Positions 1 through 9,110 of a DNA stretch of 64,000 bases are shown piece by piece. The position numbers were made by a program, and so were the translations under genes. Under the pieces are notes generated by a model that was not told where the DNA came from, ran no database searches, and worked only from the letters and a program-made list of their open reading frames with translations. Positions within the stretch are counted from its first letter, which is position 1, and the number at the start of each line of letters is the position of its first letter. The stretch comes from Acinetobacter beijerinckii CIP 110307 (GTDB lineage: Bacteria; Pseudomonadota; Gammaproteobacteria; Pseudomonadales; Moraxellaceae): the NCBI RefSeq assembly GCF_000369005.1, contig NZ_KB849764.1:56448-120447 (forward strand), written 5' to 3'.

Positions 1-1185
1 ATTCATAGACGCTAAAATACTGTTCATTAACTGCTGAATCGATGTTGCATCCGTTAGTGTATTCGGTTGGCTCAGCTTTTCAGCTTGCTGATCTAATTCT
101 TTCGCTGCTTCATTTAGATTTAATACTTTAAATACATTCGCAAGTTGATTCAATTTTTGCTGTAATTCTTGCGTTTTTTCAGCCGACATATTTTGATGGT
201 TGTACTCAATTTCATTACGAATTTGAGCCATTTCATCCGTCATTAACTGGCTAATCGTATGTACTGTTTCATAATCTGGACCGTACAAGTGACGACTTAA
301 AACTTGAAGTTGAGTGTCACTGAGAAGCTCATCACCTATATTTAGTTGTTCACGAATATGTTGGGATAAGTCATCTTCTTGGCTAATACAAATACTTAAA
401 ATATCTGCAAGATCGGCAATATTACTTTGGAACGTAGCTGGTTGATTTAGGAATTTGCCAATATTAGTTTCAATTTGAATTAGTGTTCTTAAACGTGCTT
501 CAGTGATTAAGAGCTCATCAATATGACCTAAACCAACATTAACCAGTTGCCAATATTGTTGGCTTGGTTGGTTTGTCGCTAAACCTGCTAGATAAACGCC
601 AACCAATTTAATGCCTTGTAAATCTAATGGTGTCTCAGCTTGTTTGATGAGTTTGTTCAAACACAATTTATATAACTGATGAATATATTGAGATTGTTCT
701 AAACTTGGTGCTAGCGGCAAGTTAAAGCTAGGTGTAATACAATCGAGTAGTGGTTGAATCGTTTGACCTTCTTTCGTGATTGGTTTACCGAGAGCTTTTT
801 CCAAACGATTTAAGGTATCAATTAAAAATTGAGGAACTTTTACTTCACGTAAACAAATAAATTCTATGTAACGTTTAAGCATAGTCGTGCCTTCGCTCAG
901 TGCGATGACATCACTGGTTTTAATTTGCTGTGGTTGAGCCATGATTTGGCGCATGAGTTCAGCGGAGTATTGAGTGATTTGCGCGAGATGGGGCATATCA
1001 ATCAATTTAAGAACTTGAGTGCACTGTTCAAATTGATTGAGTGCATCATCAATACCGAAAGGTAAGGCTTGTTCTTCAGCAAGCGTATTAACTGCCGTCT
1101 CTACTAATTTAATCGAATTGTCGATCTCATTTTTTATTATTAATAATGCAGTTGGGTCGAAATGAATCGAGGTTTGGTAAGACAT
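1..1185 (-). CDS. FimL / ChpA-N-like pilus signalling protein (partial, 3' end missing)
   Basis: The frame is open from an ATG at 1185 to the left edge, giving the first 395 residues of a mostly helical, soluble protein that starts MSYQTSIHFDP. A Shine-Dalgarno-like AGGT precedes the start. The sequence resembles the degenerate Hpt-like N-terminal region shared by FimL and ChpA, which act in type IV pilus and cAMP signalling. In Pseudomonas aeruginosa fimL lies near rnhA, dnaQ and mltD, so the neighbours favour FimL over ChpA. No kinase, receiver or membrane domain is visible in the part present. A longer ChpA-type kinase cannot be excluded because the 3' end is outside the window. Confidence 0.55.
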   Translation of the reverse strand, partial: MSYQTSIHFDPTALLIIKNEIDNSIKLVETAVNTLAEEQALPFGIDDALNQFEQCTQVLKLIDMPHLAQITQYSAELMRQIMAQPQQIKTSDVIALSEGTTMLKRYIEFICLREVKVPQFLIDTLNRLEKALGKPITKEGQTIQPLLDCITPSFNLPLAPSLEQSQYIHQLYKLCLNKLIKQAETPLDLQGIKLVGVYLAGLATNQPSQQYWQLVNVGLGHIDELLITEARLRTLIQIETNIGKFLNQPATFQSNIADLADILSICISQEDDLSQHIREQLNIGDELLSDTQLQVLSRHLYGPDYETVHTISQLMTDEMAQIRNEIEYNHQNMSAEKTQELQQKLNQLANVFKVLNLNEAAKELDQQAEKLSQPNTLTDATSIQQLMNSILASMN

Positions 1186-1220
1186 ATGACCTACACCTTT
1201 CCTAAGTTGTTATATCCATG

Positions 1221-1241
1221 AACCTCCCATCATAGGAGGTT
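1221..1241. other. Intergenic 7-bp stem-loop between rnhA-dnaQ and the fimL-like gene
   Basis: AACCTCC and GGAGGTT form a perfect inverted repeat with a 7-base loop in the 127-base gap. No T-run follows on either strand, so it is not a clear intrinsic terminator. It could be an RNA processing or pausing site. Confidence 0.35.
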
Positions 1242-1312
1242 AAAATCATTAATGGTTAATATAACTTAACTTTGAAAGCTTGAAATACAAAAACTTATAT
1301 TGCAGAACAAAT

Positions 1313-2662
1313 TTATTTTGCAAAAAAGCAAGCGCTTCCATGTTTTTGCTCAAATTGTTTGACCCATGTCTCATGTTCATTTAGCTCATGCTCTGAAGGG
1401 CGAATCACGGGTAAATCCACTTGGACACGTTGACGAGTCATTTTATTTTGATTTTGCTCCGATTGGGAGTGTGAATCCATATCAAAAGAGACTTGCCCAC
1501 CTGTCATTGCAAGATAAACATCTGCCAAAATTTCAGCATCAAGTAAGGCACCATGAAAAGTACGATCTCTTGCTGGAATTTCATAGCGACGCACTAAAGC
1601 ATCAAGTGAGTTTTTTTGACCTGGATGTTTATTTTTAGCAAGTGCTAAAGTATCGGTCACTTCACATACATCTGAAAGAGCAGTTAATCCGACACGTTTG
1701 AACTCCATATTTAAGAAGTTCATATCAAATGTTGCATTATGCGCAATAATTTCAGCGCCTTTTAAATAGTCAAAAAGTACATCGGCAATTTCTGCATATT
1801 TCGGTTTGTCTTTGAGAAAGTCATCACTGATACCGTGGACATTCTCAGAATCACCTACAGGTTTTTCAGGATTAATATAAATATGAATAGAACTACCAGT
1901 AAGCTTTCGATTGATCATTTCAATCGCACCGACTTCAATAATACGATCACCATCTTGGAAGTAAAAACCAGTGGTTTCAGTATCTAGAATAAGCTGACGA
2001 GGACCTTGAAGTTTGACTTTTGCTTCAGTGATGACAATGTGTGGATGTTGAGTCATTTGATTGCTTTCCAATGTCTCAATTGGTGACTCAATGAGCTGTA
2101 GATCTGCTTCAAGTTCTATTTCTTCTTCAATCATTTCATCTACATCATCATGAATATCTAAGCCAAAAGGATCGTTCAAGAGCCAATCAGCTTCAGGCTT
2201 TTTTGTGTCAGCGTTAGCCTGTGTCGAAGATTTTAATTGTTGAGCAGTCTGTTCGACACCGAGGTTGGCTAATTGATCAGCCATTTCATTTCCAGCGTGA
2301 CCAGCATGACCTTTGATCCAGTTCCATTCAATTTTACGATTTGCACAGACTGCATCTAATTTTTGCCATAGATCAGGGTTTTTGACATCTTTCCAGTTTT
2401 TCTTTTTCCAACCATGAATCCATTCTGTAATCCCTTGTTTTACATAATTGGAATCAGTCCAAACAATCAGATGTGCATCAATAGGACAGAATGAAACACC
2501 TTCAATCGCTGCTTGAAGCTCCATTCGATTGTTGGTTGTATCTGGTTCACCGCCACAAAGCTTATGTTCACCTTGTTCGGTAATGATATATGCTCCCCAA
2601 CCACCTAAACCTGGATTGCCTTTACATGCGCCATCGACATAAAGTGTGATTGTTTGAGACAT
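1313..2662 (-). CDS. Bifunctional RNase HI / DNA polymerase III epsilon subunit
   Basis: This 449-residue protein joins two enzymes normally encoded separately. Residues 1-145 are RNase HI, which cuts RNA in RNA:DNA hybrids; D10, E48, D70, H119 and D129 match the catalytic set. Residues 146-215 are an acidic linker. Residues 222-390 are the DnaQ 3'-5' proofreading exonuclease: DTETTG (D227, E229), HNATFD (D313) and H370/D375 fit the DEDDh pattern. QVSFDM at 390-395 sits where E. coli epsilon has its clamp-binding motif QTSMAF. An in-frame ATG at 2056 (M203), preceded by GGAAAG at good spacing, could yield a separate 247-residue epsilon, close to the 243 residues of E. coli DnaQ. rnhA and dnaQ are adjacent in many gammaproteobacteria. 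Confidence 0.93.
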   Translation of the reverse strand: MSQTITLYVDGACKGNPGLGGWGAYIITEQGEHKLCGGEPDTTNNRMELQAAIEGVSFCPIDAHLIVWTDSNYVKQGITEWIHGWKKKNWKDVKNPDLWQKLDAVCANRKIEWNWIKGHAGHAGNEMADQLANLGVEQTAQQLKSSTQANADTKKPEADWLLNDPFGLDIHDDVDEMIEEEIELEADLQLIESPIETLESNQMTQHPHIVITEAKVKLQGPRQLILDTETTGFYFQDGDRIIEVGAIEMINRKLTGSSIHIYINPEKPVGDSENVHGISDDFLKDKPKYAEIADVLFDYLKGAEIIAHNATFDMNFLNMEFKRVGLTALSDVCEVTDTLALAKNKHPGQKNSLDALVRRYEIPARDRTFHGALLDAEILADVYLAMTGGQVSFDMDSHSQSEQNQNKMTRQRVQVDLPVIRPSEHELNEHETWVKQFEQKHGSACFFAK

Positions 2663-2851
2663 AATTGAACCTAAAAATGAAGAATCTGAGTAGTAAAAAA
2701 AGATGAGATTTTGAGTGTATGACTTTAAAAGTTTATCACCCTCATCTGATAAGTTGTATTCTAAATCTAAATTTGACTGCTAAACCGTTACAAAACTCAT
2801 ATTTTTTAATTTCTTGTAACATTTCCATGCAAATCACGTTAAATTATTGCC

Positions 2852-2879
2852 TTGTCTAAGTGACATGCTTTACTACAAT
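2852..2879 (+). promoter_or_regulatory. Candidate sigma-70 promoter of mltD
   Basis: TTGTCT at 2852-2857 and TACAAT at 2874-2879 are separated by 16 bases and lie about 45 bases before the mltD start. The call rests only on resemblance to the consensus. Confidence 0.45.
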
Positions 2880-2924
2880 GGCAAATCGAAGAAATAAACT
2901 AGCGCGAGTTGACTGGAAGATTTT

Positions 2925-5900
2925 ATGTATAAATCGAGCACATTGATGTGGCAAACATCTGCAACATCATTATTCAAAATTACTGTACTTACTTCTGCTC
3001 TAGCTGCGTTGGGAATTACAACAGGCTGTTCGTCAACTCCGCAATCAAGCAAAGCTTCTACTTCAAAGCAAGTGGGTTCTGGATATTTAGATGCTGGAAG
3101 TTTAGATTCACTTGAAGATTTACTTTCCGCTACCGATATGCGAGCTGTGGAAGGTGATCGTTTATTAGTACTCAAACATGGTGATGTGTGGAAGCGTATG
3201 ACCGTGGGTTTCAAGATGGATTTGAACCATTGGGACTCTCGTATTGAAGCGCAACGTGGTTGGTTTATTTCTCGGCAACCTTATCTAGATCGATTAAGTG
3301 CGCGCGCCAGCCGTTATTTATACCACACTGTAAAAGAAGCAGAACGTCGTGGGATGCCAACCGAATTGGCATTATTACCTGTAATTGAAAGCTCGTATGA
3401 CCCTGCTGCAACAAGTAGTGCAGCCGCTGCGGGTTTATGGCAATTCATCCCAAGTACAGGACGTATTTATGGATTACAGCAAACGGGCTTGTATGATGGC
3501 CGTCGTGATGTGGTTGAGTCTACTCGTGCTGCTTATGAATTCTTAGGTAGTTTATATAACCAATTCGGTTCTTGGGAGTTGGCTTTAGCAGCTTATAACG
3601 CTGGCCCCGGTCGTATCCAACAAGCAATTAACCGTAACCGAGCTGCTGGTTTACCAACAGATTATTGGTCACTCAAGTTGCCTCAAGAAACGATGAATTA
3701 CGTGCCACGATTTTTAGCTGTTGCACAGATTATTAAAAATCCAAGTCATTATGGGGTTGCATTACCGCCAATTGCGAACCGTCCGCATTTCCGTGAAGTT
3801 GCTTTGTCAGCACCTTTAGATTTAAATCAGATTGCTTCAATTACTGGTTTGAGTCGTGCTGAACTGTATGCATTGAACCCAGCTCATCGTGGTGAGAGTG
3901 TCGATCCTTCAAGCCCGATGCGTATTTTGATCCCAGCAGATTTGAGTCCTTCGATTGATGCAAAACTACGTGGCGGTAAGGCAAGTTCAGGTGGTTTCTG
4001 GGCAAGTAATAATACTCCACCAGCGATGAATAATACGTTGAATACCTCAACAACAATTCGTACCAATACAGGTCAATCCATCACGCCATCAGTAAAAACA
4101 CCACCGCCTTTAACGGCGAATAATACGACTCGTCCATCGGCAACAACTTCGGTTACAGGTGTAAAATTAAATACTCCTCGAGGTTCTGATGCACTTGCTT
4201 CATTTGCTGCCGCTGCTGATGTACCAAGCGCACCACGTATTCCAGTTGCCATTACGCCAGCAGCAAATATTAAACCTGTAAAAATAGAGCCGCCTATTTC
4301 ACTGAAAGAACGTGAGCAAATTGTTGCTGCTGTCAAACAAGATGGTGAAAAGAAAACAGTTGCTCAAGTTTTAGAACCTCAAGCAACACAGGCTGAAAAA
4401 GATCAAGTGGTTGCTGAGATCAAAGCGATTGCACCTAAAGGTACTGAAATTGTTGATCCATTCGATGGCAAAATTAAATTAACAGCAATTCAAACCAGTC
4501 AGTCTGTAGCCGATGAAAAAGGGCAAGAAGTTACGCGAGGGTTCGCTTATCCAAAAAATTTAGTTGAAGATACAGCTACGGCGAATAGTGAAGATGCTAA
4601 ACGAAACCAAGGCAAACCATATATTAAAACGGATACAGATGTGGTTGTCGTTGCGCCTAAAGGTAAGCGTAGTACCTATGTTGTACAACCAGGAGATACA
4701 TTAGCTGTTATTGCGCAAAAAAATAATGTGAGCTGGCGAGATATTGCTCAATGGAATCAAATTGATCCAAACGGAACTTTATTCGTTGGTACAAGTTTGT
4801 ACCTCTATGATGCTAAACCTCAAGCTGAAGCGCCTAAAGCGGCAGAAAAGAAACCTGAAAGTTATGTGGTGCAATCAGGCGATAGTCTTACGAATTTGGC
4901 AGGTCGTTTTGATTTAAGTATTAAACAATTAGCAGATTTTAATAATTTGTCTGTAACTGACGGTCTATTTGTTGGGCAAAAACTTACACTGATTGAGCCA
5001 AAAAATACAACCCGTGCGACACGCACAACAGATGCTAAAACGACGACATCTCAGAAAGTAGCGACCAAATCTTATAGCGTTAAACGTGGCGAATATCTGA
5101 AATTAATTGCAGATCGTTATGCTTTATCGAATCAGGAACTTGCTGATTTAACGACAGGTTTAACTGCCAGTAGTAGTTTGTTTGTTGGGCAAAAAATTAA
5201 TGTTCCTTTAAACGAAATTTCTGAGACTGAAAGTGTTGCTGAAACTAAAACATCAGTGAAATATGACAATGTATCAGCCTCGATAGGGGTTAAGACTGAG
5301 AATTATACAGTTCAGCGTGGGGATACCTTATCAAGTATTGCGACCAAATCTAAGCTAACTCTGAATGAGTTAGCTGAGTTGAACAATATTAAATCGAATA
5401 GCGGTGTTCGTTTAGGTCAAACCTTAAAAATTCCGGCAGGTTCTACAGTTCCAGAGCAGTATGTGGTTCAGTCTGGTGATAGCTTGAATGCAATTGCGAA
5501 TAAATATGATTTAAGCGTGAATTATATTGCTGATTTGAATGGTCTACAGCGTACTGCTGGAGTACGTGTCGGTCAGCGCTTGAAACTCACGGGTGATGTA
5601 GAGAGTAAAACCAATCAAAGTACGAATACCAAATCAAAAGATAAAGATGAAACCGCGCCTGATGTATATACTGTTAAATCTGGAGATACTTTAAGTAATA
5701 TTGCTAGTCGTTATTATTTACAATTGGATTATGTCACTGCTTTAAATGGTTTATCTCGTAATAGTAGTGTTCGAGTGGGGCAAAAGCTGAAACTGACGGG
5801 TGATGTTCCCAAAGCTGATACTGAAAAAGTTGAAACTCGTAAGAGTAGCTCTAAATCATCAAATCGAAATACAGAGCAATATACAGTTAAAGCTGGTGAG

Positions 5901-6167
5901 TCTTTAAATAGTATTGCAAATCGCTTCTCAATTTCTGGGCGTGAGTTAGCGGAATTAAATGATCTAAAAGCAAATGCAAGTTTACAACGCGGTCAAACGA
6001 TTGCAGTACCGAAAGTGGTCACTGAATATAAAGTTAAGCGTGGTGATACTTTAATTGGTTTGGCAAGTAAATATGGTTTGGAAACAAGCGCGCTTGCCGA
6101 AATGAATGATTTGACCCCAAGTACGCAATTACGAATTGGTGATGTGATTAAAGTTCCAAACTTGTAA
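2925..6167 (+). CDS. mltD: MltD-like membrane-bound lytic transglycosylase with eight LysM repeats
   Basis: The 1080-residue protein cleaves the MurNAc-GlcNAc bond of peptidoglycan at the inner face of the outer membrane. A lipoprotein signal ends at lipobox ITTGC (C35). The SLT domain follows, with catalytic E155 in VIESSYDP, a GLWQF segment and AYNAGPG. A low-complexity linker (about 350-580) leads to eight LysM repeats starting near residues 585, 647, 717, 794, 846, 915, 986 and 1035, each with Y-x-V-x-x-G-[DE]-x-L. E. coli MltD is about 450 residues with far fewer LysM. The ATG at 2925 is chosen because GGAAG lies about 5 bases before it. yejA starts 6 bases after the stop, so the genes are probably cotranscribed. 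Confidence 0.93.
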   Translation: MYKSSTLMWQTSATSLFKITVLTSALAALGITTGCSSTPQSSKASTSKQVGSGYLDAGSLDSLEDLLSATDMRAVEGDRLLVLKHGDVWKRMTVGFKMDLNHWDSRIEAQRGWFISRQPYLDRLSARASRYLYHTVKEAERRGMPTELALLPVIESSYDPAATSSAAAAGLWQFIPSTGRIYGLQQTGLYDGRRDVVESTRAAYEFLGSLYNQFGSWELALAAYNAGPGRIQQAINRNRAAGLPTDYWSLKLPQETMNYVPRFLAVAQIIKNPSHYGVALPPIANRPHFREVALSAPLDLNQIASITGLSRAELYALNPAHRGESVDPSSPMRILIPADLSPSIDAKLRGGKASSGGFWASNNTPPAMNNTLNTSTTIRTNTGQSITPSVKTPPPLTANNTTRPSATTSVTGVKLNTPRGSDALASFAAAADVPSAPRIPVAITPAANIKPVKIEPPISLKEREQIVAAVKQDGEKKTVAQVLEPQATQAEKDQVVAEIKAIAPKGTEIVDPFDGKIKLTAIQTSQSVADEKGQEVTRGFAYPKNLVEDTATANSEDAKRNQGKPYIKTDTDVVVVAPKGKRSTYVVQPGDTLAVIAQKNNVSWRDIAQWNQIDPNGTLFVGTSLYLYDAKPQAEAPKAAEKKPESYVVQSGDSLTNLAGRFDLSIKQLADFNNLSVTDGLFVGQKLTLIEPKNTTRATRTTDAKTTTSQKVATKSYSVKRGEYLKLIADRYALSNQELADLTTGLTASSSLFVGQKINVPLNEISETESVAETKTSVKYDNVSASIGVKTENYTVQRGDTLSSIATKSKLTLNELAELNNIKSNSGVRLGQTLKIPAGSTVPEQYVVQSGDSLNAIANKYDLSVNYIADLNGLQRTAGVRVGQRLKLTGDVESKTNQSTNTKSKDKDETAPDVYTVKSGDTLSNIASRYYLQLDYVTALNGLSRNSSVRVGQKLKLTGDVPKADTEKVETRKSSSKSSNRNTEQYTVKAGESLNSIANRFSISGRELAELNDLKANASLQRGQTIAVPKVVTEYKVKRGDTLIGLASKYGLETSALAEMNDLTPSTQLRIGDVIKVPNL

Positions 6168-6173
6168 TTGCCG

Positions 6174-8024
6174 ATGAGCTTCGTAATTTCATTAAAAAGG
6201 CTTAGTCTATTTTATGGATTAAGCCTTTTTGCACATTCTGCATATGCTGTGATGCAAACTACACCTTATTTAGCGATGCATGTACAACCGAAGTATGCCA
6301 AGTTAAATGCAATGCCATATGCGAATCCAAATGCCCCAAAGGGTGGAATACTCAGTCAATCCAGTTTAGGTACTTTTGATAATTTAAACAGTATGAATGG
6401 AAAAGGGAGTTCGACTGAGGGTGTAAATTATCTATTTGATAGCCTAATGGATCGCTCCTTGAATGAACCAAGAGTGATGTATCCTTTGTTAGCTGAAAAG
6501 GTAAGTTATGATCCTAAACAACTGAAAGATGTAACCTTTCATTTAAATCCTAAAGCACGTTTTAATAATGGTCATCCTGTAACTGCCGAAGATGTAAAAT
6601 TTACTTTTGATACTTATCAAACCAAAGCTAATTTAGGTTTTCAGATGTATTTGTCTGATTTAGCGAAAACTGAGGTGTTATCTAAACATCAGATCAAATT
6701 TATTTTTAAATCTAAAAATAATGTTGAAATGCCGTTGATTGTGGCAAGCCTTCCGATTTATTCAAAACTAGATTGGAAGAATAAAGATTTTACCCGCGTC
6801 ACGCTTCAACCGATTGTTGGTTCTGGACCTTATATTGTTGATCGAGTCGATGCAGGGCGCAGTATTACTTATAAACGTAACCCAAATTATTGGGCAAAAG
6901 ATTTGCCAGTCAATAAGGGGCGCTATAATTTTGATCAACTCAAATACATATATTATCGAAATTTAGATGTCAGTTTTGAAGGCTTTAAATCTCGACAATT
7001 TAATTTGTATGAAGAGAAAAATATTCGTAATTGGGTCACGGCATACAATTTCCCTGCAATACGAGCTGGGCAGATCAAAAAATACAAAGCTCATTTAGGA
7101 ACACCACTCGACATTCAAAGTTTGGTATTCAATATTCGCCGTTCGCCATTAAATGATATTCATCTACGCAAAGCACTAACATATGCCTATGATTTTGAAT
7201 GGCAAAATAAGGCTTTATTCTTTAATCAGAATCGGCGACTTCAAAGTTATTTTGACAATACTGATTTAGCTGCAAAAGGTCGTCCAAGCGCCTCAGAACT
7301 TAAAGTTTTACAACCCTTTTTAGCACAACTCAGTCCGATTATGCGTCAAGGTGTTTTGGCAGATTGGCTTTATCCTATTTCTGATGCAACAGGTTTTAAT
7401 CGACAAAATTTATTGATTGCACAGAAAATTTTAAAAGATTCAGGTTATATCATTCGTCATAATCAATTGTACGACCGTCAAGGTAGAGCCGTGCAGCTTG
7501 AATTATTAATGCAGCAAGAGAATCCTCAAAGGGAATTGATGCCATTTGTACGTAATCTAAATCGATTGGGGATACGCGTTAATATTCGACAAGTTGATGT
7601 GCCACAATATATGGAACGAATTCGCCATCAAGATTTTGATATGATGGTACTGAAATTGCCGCAGACTTTAACACCTGGTCAAGAGCAAGCTCAGTTTTGG
7701 GGAAGTACTGCCGCAAATGAATCGGGAAATTATAATTATTCTGGTATTCAGAACCCTGCAATTGACCAGATGATTGCGAAAATTGTGGCAGCAAAAACAC
7801 GGGAAGAAGTGATTTTGTATACGCGTGTACTCGATCGTTTGTTGCGTGCGGGCTATTATCAAATTCTGACTTATGGAAAACCTGAACGATGGTTTGCATA
7901 TTGGGACATTTATCAGCAACCTGAAATTAAACCGAAACTTTCGGTCGGTTGGGAATATTGGTGGGTCGATTCGACGAAAGCTAAGAAACTCGATCAATCT
8001 ATGACAAAGCACTCATCAAAATAA
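6174..8024 (+). CDS. yejA: YejA-like periplasmic oligopeptide-binding protein
   Basis: This is the solute-binding subunit of a peptide ABC importer (SBP family 5), about 616 residues against about 604 in E. coli YejA. An N-terminal signal peptide ends near AHSAYA. The body has the family pattern, including KGGILSQSSLGTFDNLN near the mature start and NGHPVTAEDVKFTFDTY. The longest frame begins at a TTG at 6168, but the ATG two codons later gives a cleaner signal peptide. There is no strong Shine-Dalgarno, which fits translational coupling to mltD just upstream. In E. coli the Yej system takes up microcin C; in Agrobacterium its relatives import muropeptides. Confidence 0.88.
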   Translation: MSFVISLKRLSLFYGLSLFAHSAYAVMQTTPYLAMHVQPKYAKLNAMPYANPNAPKGGILSQSSLGTFDNLNSMNGKGSSTEGVNYLFDSLMDRSLNEPRVMYPLLAEKVSYDPKQLKDVTFHLNPKARFNNGHPVTAEDVKFTFDTYQTKANLGFQMYLSDLAKTEVLSKHQIKFIFKSKNNVEMPLIVASLPIYSKLDWKNKDFTRVTLQPIVGSGPYIVDRVDAGRSITYKRNPNYWAKDLPVNKGRYNFDQLKYIYYRNLDVSFEGFKSRQFNLYEEKNIRNWVTAYNFPAIRAGQIKKYKAHLGTPLDIQSLVFNIRRSPLNDIHLRKALTYAYDFEWQNKALFFNQNRRLQSYFDNTDLAAKGRPSASELKVLQPFLAQLSPIMRQGVLADWLYPISDATGFNRQNLLIAQKILKDSGYIIRHNQLYDRQGRAVQLELLMQQENPQRELMPFVRNLNRLGIRVNIRQVDVPQYMERIRHQDFDMMVLKLPQTLTPGQEQAQFWGSTAANESGNYNYSGIQNPAIDQMIAKIVAAKTREEVILYTRVLDRLLRAGYYQILTYGKPERWFAYWDIYQQPEIKPKLSVGWEYWWVDSTKAKKLDQSMTKHSSK

Positions 8025-8039
8025 TCAAGGATCTTTTTC

Positions 8040-9110
8040 ATGGTTCACTATATTCTGAAAAGAATGTTACTGATGATCCCTACATTATTTTTCATTCTAT
8101 TGATTAATTTTATTATTGTGCAAATTGCGCCCGGTGGACCTGTCGAGCAGGCAATTCAACAAATTCAAAATGCGCAAGGTTTAGGTGTGGGGAATAATGC
8201 GCAATCAAGTTTGAGTCGCTTGGCTCAATATCAGGGTGCACGGGGATTAAGCCCTGAGATGATTGAAAAAATTAAAGCTCAATATGGTTTTGATCGCCCT
8301 GCATATGAGCGTTTTTGGATGATGCTTAAAGGCTATTTAACCCTTGATTTTGGCACCAGTTTTTTTAAAGATAAACCTGTAACACAACTCGTATATGAAA
8401 AATTACCCGTAACGCTGTCTTTGGGAATATGGAGTACATTTCTCATTTATTTGATTGCGATCCCATTGGGAATTAAAAAAGCCAAAAACAATGGTTTGCT
8501 GTTTGATCAATCTACTTCGTTATTACTAGCGGTGAGTTATTCGATTCCATCTTTTATTTTCGCTATTTTACTGATTGTTTTTTTTGCAGGTGGAACGTAT
8601 TTGCAATGGTTTCCCTTACAGGGTTTGGTATCTGAAAATTTTGAGCAATTGAGTTTATTGGGAAAAATAAAAGACTATCTGTGGCATATGTCTTTGCCAA
8701 TCTTAAGTATGGTGTTGGGAAGTTTTGCTGCGCTTACTTATCTGACTAAATATTCTTTTGTTGAAGAGTTAAATAAAGCTTATGTATTGACAGCGCGATC
8801 AAAAGGGCTGAGTGAAAATCAGGTTTTGTATAGACATGTATTTCGTAACGCAATCTTAACGGTCGTAGCGGTTTTACCGGAAGCATTGGTTGCCATTTTC
8901 TTTGTGGGTAATCTTTTTATTGAAATTATTTTTAATCTGGATGGCATCGGTTTACTAGGCTTTGAAGCGATCACGCAACGTGACTATCCCGTGATTTTTG
9001 GAACATTATTTTTATTCACTTTGTTCGGATTGATCTTACGCCTGATTGGTGATTTGCTCTATCACATGATTGATCCACGTATTGATTTTGAATCAAGAGG
9101 TGGAAAATGA
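8040..9110 (+). CDS. yejB: YejB-like peptide ABC transporter permease
   Basis: A 356-residue inner-membrane permease of the DppB/OppB type, close to E. coli YejB throughout: an N-terminal membrane helix then QIAPGGP, about six membrane segments, and the EAA-type cytoplasmic loop with TARSKGLSE. AAGGATCT before the ATG is a good ribosome site. It lies 15 bases after yejA, and its stop overlaps the yejE start (ATGA). It should form the channel with YejE. Confidence 0.93.
   Translation: MVHYILKRMLLMIPTLFFILLINFIIVQIAPGGPVEQAIQQIQNAQGLGVGNNAQSSLSRLAQYQGARGLSPEMIEKIKAQYGFDRPAYERFWMMLKGYLTLDFGTSFFKDKPVTQLVYEKLPVTLSLGIWSTFLIYLIAIPLGIKKAKNNGLLFDQSTSLLLAVSYSIPSFIFAILLIVFFAGGTYLQWFPLQGLVSENFEQLSLLGKIKDYLWHMSLPILSMVLGSFAALTYLTKYSFVEELNKAYVLTARSKGLSENQVLYRHVFRNAILTVVAVLPEALVAIFFVGNLFIEIIFNLDGIGLLGFEAITQRDYPVIFGTLFLFTLFGLILRLIGDLLYHMIDPRIDFESRGGK

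Noticed and set aside
1366..1638. Plus-strand 90-codon ORF inside rnhA-dnaQ
   Set aside because: It is antisense to a gene with fully conserved catalytic motifs and has no ribosome site or recognisable content.
4677..6164. Possible tandem DNA repeat or CRISPR-like array in mltD
   Set aside because: The periodic signal comes from LysM protein repeats of unequal spacing and diverged DNA; spacers and repeats are not constant.
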